Of a DNA stretch of 22,728 bases, positions 18,057 through 22,728 are shown piece after piece. Both the position numbers and the translations under genes were made by a program. Source of the stretch: an uncultured Clostridium sp. (GTDB lineage Bacteria > Bacillota > Clostridia > TANB77 > CAG-508). The stretch covers positions 1 to 22,728 of the forward strand of contig USEI01000024.1 in NCBI GenBank assembly GCA_900553685.1, read 5' to 3'. Under the pieces are notes generated by a model. It did no database searches and was not told the origin of the DNA. It saw only the letters and a program-made list of their open reading frames with translations. How positions within the stretch are numbered: position 1 is the first letter of the stretch; each line of letters opens with the position of its first letter.

Positions 18057-19031
18057 ATGAATTTTACAGAATTAAGGTTAAGGTTTAGACATTGGGTTAG
18101 AAAATATAGAAAAGTTATTTTCGTTGTTTTTGTTATATGGGGGGTAGTTTTCTTAATAAACTTATATATGAGAAACAGAAAAATTGAACCTGTACCAACA
18201 ACAACTAAAGAACCACATACTGCTGTTATAGATCAAAGCTCATCAACTCCAAAATCAATACAAACTCCTATTGAAGATATGTTAAAAGAATATATAGGTT
18301 ATTGTAATGAAGGAAATTACCAAAAAGCATTTAATATGCTTTCAGAAGATTGTAGAAGTTATGAATTTGACAATGATGTAGAAAAATTTATGTCACATGT
18401 ACTTGTGAAAATGCCTACACCAAAGAAGTATTCAATTCAAAATTATTCAAACACAACTTATGGTAATAAAAAAATATATATTTATGAAGTAAAATATACT
18501 GATGATTTACTTGCAACAGGATTAACTAATACTACTTATGCATATACTTCAGAAAAATTTACTTTTTATGAAGATGATAATGATCAATTGCAAATGAATG
18601 CAGGAGATTACATATATCATTCTGATATAAAAAGCATTTCAGAAAATGAATATTTAAAAATAGATGTTGTTGATAAAGTTGTTAATTATAGTATAGAACA
18701 ATATGAAATTAAATTTACAAATAGATCAAATTATACTATAGTTATTGCAGATGGTGTTGAAACAGATGAAGTAGTTTTATCTTTACCTGCTGAAACAAGA
18801 AAACGTTCTGAAACAGGAGATATTGTGTTAGCGCCGCAAGAAGCTATAACTTTAAATTTTACATTTCCAAAATTTGTTGATGATGGAGATGTTTCACAAG
18901 CTATAGTATTTTCATCAATCAGAGTAATGGAAAAATATTCTGGTACAGAAGATATAGATGAAGCTACAATTCAATCAGAAATTGATAATGCTATTTCAAA
19001 ATTTAGTATGGAGGTTAAAGTTACAGAATAA
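18057..19031 (+). CDS. single-pass membrane protein with NTF2-like plus beta-rich domain
   Basis: This 324-residue protein has a short Arg-rich cytoplasmic start (about 1-20), a membrane helix near 21-39 and a Thr/Ser/Pro linker to about residue 72. An NTF2-like candidate domain follows (EDMLKEYIGYCNEGNYQKAF, then strands to about 195), and last a separate beta-rich domain (about 200-324, containing YEIKFTNRSNYTIVIADGV and APQEAITLNFTFP) that resembles an immunoglobulin-like sandwich. Two stacked extracytoplasmic domains on one anchor recall TcpC/VirB8-type proteins, although there both domains are NTF2-like. AAGGA at 18043-18047 supports the start. Its stop overlaps the ABC ATPase start by one base (TAATG), so the two are probably translationally coupled. 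Confidence 0.7.
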   Translation: MNFTELRLRFRHWVRKYRKVIFVVFVIWGVVFLINLYMRNRKIEPVPTTTKEPHTAVIDQSSSTPKSIQTPIEDMLKEYIGYCNEGNYQKAFNMLSEDCRSYEFDNDVEKFMSHVLVKMPTPKKYSIQNYSNTTYGNKKIYIYEVKYTDDLLATGLTNTTYAYTSEKFTFYEDDNDQLQMNAGDYIYHSDIKSISENEYLKIDVVDKVVNYSIEQYEIKFTNRSNYTIVIADGVETDEVVLSLPAETRKRSETGDIVLAPQEAITLNFTFPKFVDDGDVSQAIVFSSIRVMEKYSGTEDIDEATIQSEIDNAISKFSMEVKVTE

Positions 19032-19732
19032 TGGCATATATTGAATTTGAAAATGTTGAAAAAGAATATAAAATGGGGGAAGTTAGTATTAAAGCTTTAA
19101 ATAATACTAACTTCCAAATAGAAAAAGGTGAATTAGTTGTTATAGTAGGACCTAGTGGTGCTGGAAAAACTACGTCACTTAATATTCTTGGTGGTATGGA
19201 TACTGTAACTAAGGGTAAAGTTATTGTTGATGGAAAAAGAATTGATCAGTTAAAAAATAGGGAATTAATAAAATATAGAAGAGAAGATATTGGATTTGTA
19301 TTTCAATTTTATAATTTGGTCCAAAATTTAACTGCTTTAGAAAATGTTGAACTTGCTACTCAAATTTGCAAAAATTCATTAAATCCTAAAGAAGTTTTAG
19401 AAAAAGTTGGACTAAAAGATAGGATGAAAAATTTTCCCTCTCAATTATCAGGAGGAGAACAGCAAAGGGTTGCTATTGCAAGAGCTATTGCTAAAAATCC
19501 AAAACTTCTTTTATGTGATGAACCTACAGGAGCTCTAGATTATAATACTGGTAAACAAATTTTACAATTATTGCAAGATACTTGCAGAAAAGAAAAAATG
19601 ACAGTAATTATAATAACTCACAATACTGCACTTGCTCCTATGGCTGATAAGGTAATTTATTTTAAAAATGGTACAGCAGAAAAAATAAAAATAAATGAAA
19701 ATCCAGTTTCAATTGAAAAAATAGAATGGTAA
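19031..19732 (+). CDS. ABC transporter ATP-binding protein, MacB/LolD type
   Basis: This 233-residue protein is a complete ABC nucleotide-binding subunit. Walker [10 protein letters not shown] is at 40-48, the Q-loop Gln near 92, signature [14 protein letters not shown] at 139-152, Walker B LLLCDEP with its Glu at 159-165, and the switch His in ITHN near 197. [14 protein letters not shown] and the short length are typical of the MacB/LolD/FtsE group, which drives lipoprotein or peptide export, or mechanical signalling to wall hydrolases, through FtsX/MacB-like permeases. No permease is encoded in this window, and a terminator follows at once, so its membrane partner is either elsewhere or one of the operon's membrane proteins. 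The start overlaps the upstream stop. GGAGG at 19010-19014 is rather far, consistent with coupling. Confidence 0.93.
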   Translation: MAYIEFENVEKEYKMGEVSIKALNNTNFQIEKGELVVIVGPSGAGKTTSLNILGGMDTVTKGKVIVDGKRIDQLKNRELIKYRREDIGFVFQFYNLVQNLTALENVELATQICKNSLNPKEVLEKVGLKDRMKNFPSQLSGGEQQRVAIARAIAKNPKLLLCDEPTGALDYNTGKQILQLLQDTCRKEKMTVIIITHNTALAPMADKVIYFKNGTAEKIKINENPVSIEKIEW

Positions 19733-19733
19733 T

Positions 19734-19775
19734 AAAAATCCACAAATTATTAATAATTTGTGGATTTTTATTTTA
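19734..19775 (+). terminator. rho-independent terminator, probably bidirectional
   Basis: A perfect 16-bp inverted repeat lies at 19734-19749 and 19754-19769 with a TTAA loop, containing ATCCACAAATTA on the left arm. It begins with an A-run and ends in a T-run, so it can act on both strands. It lies between the end of the long plus-strand operon (19732) and the end of the convergent minus-strand gene (19822). Confidence 0.92.
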
Positions 19776-19821
19776 TCTTTAACTAATTTTTTTAAAACGT
19801 AATTTACCATAAACAAAGTTT

Positions 19822-20061
19822 TTATTTATTTTGTATAGGGTCATTATTATCATTATCATTTTTTTCTTTTTCTCGCATAGCAGCTTGTCTTTTTAATTGT
19901 TTAGCTTTTTTACGTGCTAATTTTTTAGCTTCTAAATATTCATAAACTAATCCTCCTTTTTTAAACCAACCTGCACTACGTCCCCAAAATATAAAGAAAC
20001 CAACAAAAACTACAATTCCTACAATAATGTTTATAATAATTTTAATTCCTAATTCACTCAT
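19822..20061 (-). CDS. small membrane protein with basic C-terminal tail
   Basis: I do not recognise this 79-residue protein. One hydrophobic helix lies at about residues 5-26 (GIKIIINIIVGIVVFVGFFI). After a short WGRSAGWFKKGG turn comes a strongly basic helix (KKLARKKAKQLKRQAA), then an Asp/Asn-rich end. It is read convergently to the secretion operon and divergently from the wall hydrolase gene, so it is an independent unit with its own promoter at 20118-20146. No ribosome site lies next to the ATG. The only candidate, GGAG at 20093-20096, is 31 nt away with a perfect hairpin in between. The single helix plus positively charged tail suggests membrane anchoring with the tail in the cytoplasm; function unknown. 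Confidence 0.75.
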   Translation of the reverse strand: MSELGIKIIINIIVGIVVFVGFFIFWGRSAGWFKKGGLVYEYLEAKKLARKKAKQLKRQAAMREKEKNDNDNNDPIQNK

Positions 20062-20071
20062 AGCTATATTT

Positions 20072-20090
20072 AATCTAATTTGATTAGATT
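20072..20090 (-). promoter_or_regulatory. hairpin between Shine-Dalgarno site and start codon
   Basis: AATCTAAT and ATTAGATT form a perfect 8-bp stem with a 3-base loop in the leader of the 79-residue gene. Excluding the hairpin, GGAG (20093-20096) lies 12 nt from the ATG at 20061, against 31 nt if unfolded. It may therefore bring the ribosome site close to the start, or instead be a DNA operator. Confidence 0.5.
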
Positions 20091-20117
20091 TTCTCCTTTT
20101 TTCATATTTACAATTTA

Positions 20118-20146
20118 ATTATAATTGTATTTATAAATTTAATCAA
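20118..20146 (-). promoter_or_regulatory. sigma-A-type promoter of the 79-residue gene
   Basis: Read on the minus strand, TTGATT (20146-20141), a 17-bp spacer and TATAAT (20123-20118) give a near-consensus promoter. Transcription would begin around 20111, about 50 nt before the start codon. Confidence 0.75.
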
Positions 20147-20199
20147 GATGTTATATGAAGATTGTAATATAAATGTAATTTTATTTCCATAAAAAACTA

Positions 20200-20228
20200 T
20201 TGATAAGAGATTTTAAATAATATACAAT
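20200..20228 (+). promoter_or_regulatory. candidate promoter of the wall hydrolase operon
   Basis: TTGATA (20200-20205), a 17-bp spacer and TACAAT (20223-20228) form a plausible sigma-A-type promoter, placing the start near 20235 and leaving a leader of about 80 nt. A second TATAAT-like hexamer lies downstream near 20250 but has no good -35 partner. Confidence 0.5.
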
Positions 20229-20239
20229 ATATTTGTATA
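20221..20239. promoter_or_regulatory. candidate operator (inverted repeat over the -10)
   Basis: TATACAA-TATAT-TTGTATA is a perfect 7-bp inverted repeat that covers the proposed -10 hexamer and start point of the wall hydrolase promoter. The position suits a repressor site, but in such AT-rich DNA a repeat of this length can arise by chance. Confidence 0.3.
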
Positions 20240-20313
20240 AAAAGATAATATAATAGCGAATATTAGTAGCTTTTGGATTTTAAAATTTTAAGAAGGGAGG
20301 AAGTTATATATTT

Positions 20314-21636
20314 ATGAGTAAATATGAAAGAGATAGTATAAAAAATCCAGACAGACTTCCTGAACTTTTTAAAGAGATTCAAGATATTAGATATGGTAGA
20401 GCTAAGCCTGTTGAAGAACCTAAAAAAGAAGAAATAAAATTTAATAGAATTTATGTTATAGATCATAGATTTAACGCCTTAGGAGCAATAATTGGAATTT
20501 TATTTTTAATTTTATTTTTTACATCTCTGCAAGGTAATTACATATTTGCAAATTCAGAAGAAGAAAAAGTTGCAATAAGTAAATTTGAAGAAAATGACAA
20601 TACTATAGACATGATGAACGTAATTTCTCAAAATATTAGTGAGCTTACTAAAAAAGAAATTATAATAAAAGAAGTAGAAATTCCTTTTGAAACTCAATAT
20701 GTTGAGAATGATACATTGCCAAAAGATGAACAAAATGTTATTCAACCAGGTGAACTTGGTTATTTAGAACAAACTTTAATTAGAACATTTGAAAATGATG
20801 AACTAACTAGTGAAGAAGTTATTAATGAGTTTACAAAAACAGAACCTGTAGAGGAAATTATTGAAGTTGGAACATCAGAGTATTTAAGAGATAAACAAGT
20901 ACATATTGGAGATACTATGTTTACCACTCAAGAAATATATATGTATGAAAATCCTTCAGAAGAAGAAAATACAATATGTTTAATATATGAAAATATAGAT
21001 GTAAAGCTAGAAACAGAAAAAGATGGTTGGAGTAAAATTTTAGTAGATGGTTTAGAAGGCTATGTAAAAAATGAATTTTTAACTTCAGAAGCTGAAACTC
21101 CAGGAATTACAGAAAAATCTAGAATTAAAAGAATACAGGTAGGAGTAAATCCTCAAATGCCTTTAAATAAAACTAGTGGATTGACAAAAGAAGATTTTAT
21201 TAGAATATTTACAGATAATCCAAGTGATAAAAATAAAGTATTTGCAGAAAATGCAGAAACTTTTTATGAAGTAGAACAAAAATATAATATTAATGGTGTA
21301 TTTTTAGCTGCAATAGCTATTCATGAAAGTAATTGGGGAACTTCTAATATAGCAACTCAAAAGCATAATTTATTTGGCTATGGATCTTATGATTCCTCTG
21401 CATTTACATCATCATATACTTTTGAAAGTTATGCTTACGGTATTGATTTAGTGGGTCAGATTTTAAACAAATATTATTTAAATGAGGCAGGTACACCAAT
21501 TGCAGAAAATGAAGAAGCAGAAGGAACTTATTATAATGGACCAACTGTTGAAGGTGTAAATGTAAGATATGCAAGTGATCCAAATTGGTCAAATAGAGTA
21601 TATGACATAATGCAGAATTTATATGAAAAACTATAA
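20314..21636 (+). CDS. membrane-anchored cell-wall hydrolase (G5, SH3b, GH73 glucosaminidase)
   Basis: This 440-residue protein has a charged cytoplasmic N-terminus of about 50 residues, one membrane helix at about 54-76, then three extracytoplasmic domains. A G5 domain at about 115-190 has VEIPFETQYVENDTLPK and ends EEIIEVGTSEY. An SH3b domain at about 200-260 has DGWSKILVDGLEGYVKNEFL. A GH73/LytG-type N-acetylglucosaminidase domain spans about 305-440, with the probable catalytic Glu338 in IHESNWGTS and NLFGYGSYDSS downstream. It would cleave glycan strands of peptidoglycan near the membrane, with G5 and SH3b binding the wall. GGGAGG at 20295-20300 supports the ATG, though 13 nt away. It could serve the neighbouring secretion machine as a VirB1-like wall opener, but it has a separate promoter, so a general wall-remodelling role is equally possible. 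Confidence 0.9.
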   Translation: MSKYERDSIKNPDRLPELFKEIQDIRYGRAKPVEEPKKEEIKFNRIYVIDHRFNALGAIIGILFLILFFTSLQGNYIFANSEEEKVAISKFEENDNTIDMMNVISQNISELTKKEIIIKEVEIPFETQYVENDTLPKDEQNVIQPGELGYLEQTLIRTFENDELTSEEVINEFTKTEPVEEIIEVGTSEYLRDKQVHIGDTMFTTQEIYMYENPSEEENTICLIYENIDVKLETEKDGWSKILVDGLEGYVKNEFLTSEAETPGITEKSRIKRIQVGVNPQMPLNKTSGLTKEDFIRIFTDNPSDKNKVFAENAETFYEVEQKYNINGVFLAAIAIHESNWGTSNIATQKHNLFGYGSYDSSAFTSSYTFESYAYGIDLVGQILNKYYLNEAGTPIAENEEAEGTYYNGPTVEGVNVRYASDPNWSNRVYDIMQNLYEKL

Positions 21637-21662
21637 ATATTTCAAAAAGGAATGTGAAAATA

Positions 21663-22481
21663 TTGAGAAAGCAACAAATTATAAAAATTTTAATAATATT
21701 ATTAGAAATAATTTTATTAGTTATTGCAATTTTTGCTTATAAATTTATTTATACAAAAGAAATTAATAAAGTAAAATATGCAGAAGAATCTCAAAAATTT
21801 GTAGACGAAAATAAAGAACCTATTTTTAAAATTGATAAAATAATTTTATATAATAGTGCAAATGGTATTGATAATAGTGATGGAAAACTTCAAAGCATTG
21901 ATATAAGTCAATTTACAGATATAGTAATTTATTTAAATAATACAAATAAAATAAAAGAAATAACGGCAGAAAATACAATAAATCAAATGTATATTGATAA
22001 TATTAAAATAACTTCAAAGTCAGAAATGGGAGAAAAAATATTTAATTATAAAAATCCATATAATACTGGAAAATATCAAGATTTAAAAAACTATGAAAAT
22101 AATGGAATTTATTTTAAAATTTTAAATTCTAATGAAAAAAATAATTCAGCAAATTATGATGAACCAGTTTTTTATACAGATTGTTCTAATCCTATTTCAC
22201 TAGGATTTATAAATAAAAATATTCTTACAAATTGTGAAGTAACTGATACTGGCTCAATTGCTTTTGATGGTTCAATTTTAAAGTCCGCAAACATAGATGT
22301 AAAAGATTTAAAAACTACTTTAGATTTTACTATTCATTTAAAAAATAATTTTAATGAAGAATTTATAGCAAATGCTTCTTTAGATATAGATTTAGAAAAA
22401 GAGAATGAAGCCATATATACAGGATATATGATGCAAATTATTGATACTGAAGAAATTAAGTTTTTGAAAGTATCTGAATAA
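21663..22481 (+). CDS. single-pass membrane protein of unknown function
   Basis: I do not recognise this protein of about 272 residues. It has a short basic start (RKQQIIK), one membrane helix at about 6-27 and a mostly beta-rich extracytoplasmic domain of some 240 residues (for example FKIDKIILYNSANGID, DIVIYLNNTNKIKEIT, TLDFTIHLKNNFNEEFIANA). The start is uncertain. GTG at 21654 is only 2 nt from AAAGGA (21646-21651), too close for use, whereas the in-frame TTG at 21663 is 11 nt away; I chose the TTG. An ATG at 21652 is followed directly by TGA. It lies 26 bp behind the wall hydrolase and before a terminator, so the two form one unit, which suggests a cell-surface job (inference). Confidence 0.75.
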   Translation: MRKQQIIKILIILLEIILLVIAIFAYKFIYTKEINKVKYAEESQKFVDENKEPIFKIDKIILYNSANGIDNSDGKLQSIDISQFTDIVIYLNNTNKIKEITAENTINQMYIDNIKITSKSEMGEKIFNYKNPYNTGKYQDLKNYENNGIYFKILNSNEKNNSANYDEPVFYTDCSNPISLGFINKNILTNCEVTDTGSIAFDGSILKSANIDVKDLKTTLDFTIHLKNNFNEEFIANASLDIDLEKENEAIYTGYMMQIIDTEEIKFLKVSE

Positions 22482-22515
22482 TATTGATTTCTATTGATTT
22501 TTTATTTATTTTAAG

Positions 22516-22554
22516 AAACTTGTGATTATTTAATATAGTAATTACAAGTTTTTT
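22516..22554 (+). terminator. rho-independent terminator of the hydrolase unit
   Basis: AAACTTGTGATTA (22516-22528) pairs with TAATTACAAGTTT (22539-22551) over 13 bp with one G-T wobble and a 10-base loop, and runs into six T. It follows the stop at 22481 by 34 bases. Confidence 0.85.
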
Positions 22555-22592
22555 ATATAGTGAAAAAGTATTTATAAATAGAGTTTTATTTC

Positions 22593-22621
22593 TTGATTTT
22601 TTCCTAAAATTATATTATTAT
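22593..22621 (+). promoter_or_regulatory. promoter of the tRNA-Arg gene
   Basis: TTGATT (22593-22598), a 17-bp spacer and TATTAT (22616-22621) lie about 30 bases before the tRNA. They match a sigma-A-type promoter well in position and spacing. Confidence 0.65.
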
Positions 22622-22650
22622 ATCAATAGAAATTTAAAAATGATATTTAT

Positions 22651-22726
<76 letters not shown>

Positions 22727-22728
22727 AT

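Noticed and set aside
1..19732. Complete conjugative element
   Set aside because: No relaxase, coupling protein, integrase, origin of transfer or replication gene is visible. Only VirB4, VirB6 and VirB8-like parts can be argued, so transfer of DNA is not claimed.
20124..20313. A riboswitch or small RNA in the divergent intergenic region
   Set aside because: Apart from the promoters, the hairpin and the inverted repeat, I could see no extended pairing or recognisable conserved motif; the sequence is simply AT-rich.
21652..21657. ATG start of the last protein gene at 21652
   Set aside because: The ATG is followed directly by TGA and is out of frame with the gene.

Overview
The window is very AT-rich, with short gaps between genes, AGGAG-type ribosome binding sites, sigma-A-like promoters, and a tRNA with an encoded CCA end. 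It also carries a membrane-anchored G5-SH3b-GH73 wall hydrolase. This fits a low-GC Gram-positive bacterium, probably an uncultured Clostridia/Bacillota member. TAA is the usual stop, Arg is mostly AGA, and Trp is TGG.

Region 1 (1-19732) is one plus-strand gene train with gaps of 0-31 bp, or 20 bp once the two frameshifts described below are repaired. It has no visible internal terminator and ends at a strong hairpin at 19734-19775. In order it encodes the C-terminal part of a VirB4/TraC-type secretion ATPase (cut by the window start); a short VirB6/TrbL-like channel protein (a); two paralogous single-pass membrane proteins of unknown function; four more VirB6-like proteins (b-e) with extensions of roughly 500-970 residues; two single-pass proteins resembling VirB8/NTF2-fold subunits; and a MacB/LolD-type ABC ATPase. 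VirB4 + VirB6 + VirB8-like is the core of a type IV secretion/conjugation apparatus. The tandem of five VirB6 paralogues is the outstanding feature and recalls the multiple rvhB6 genes of Rickettsiales. No relaxase, coupling ATPase, integrase or pilin is visible, so conjugation, protein secretion and another export role all remain possible.

Two adjacent VirB6-like genes (d and e) each carry an apparent one-base insertion, at the A6 run 14705-14710 and at about 15031. Compensating for each restores a continuous protein that agrees with its paralogues. They may be real decay, programmed or slippage recoding, or sequence errors.

Region 2 (19822-20313) holds a small minus-strand gene for a 79-residue membrane protein, convergent with the operon across the terminator. 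It has a clear promoter and an unusual hairpin between its Shine-Dalgarno sequence and its start. A divergent promoter region serves region 3.

Region 3 (20314-22554) is a two-gene unit with its own promoter and terminator: the G5-SH3b-GH73 wall hydrolase and an unrecognised single-pass membrane protein. A promoter and a complete tRNA-Arg(CCU) close the window. No gap over 300 bases lacks a gene. I saw no CRISPR array, insertion sequence or transposase.
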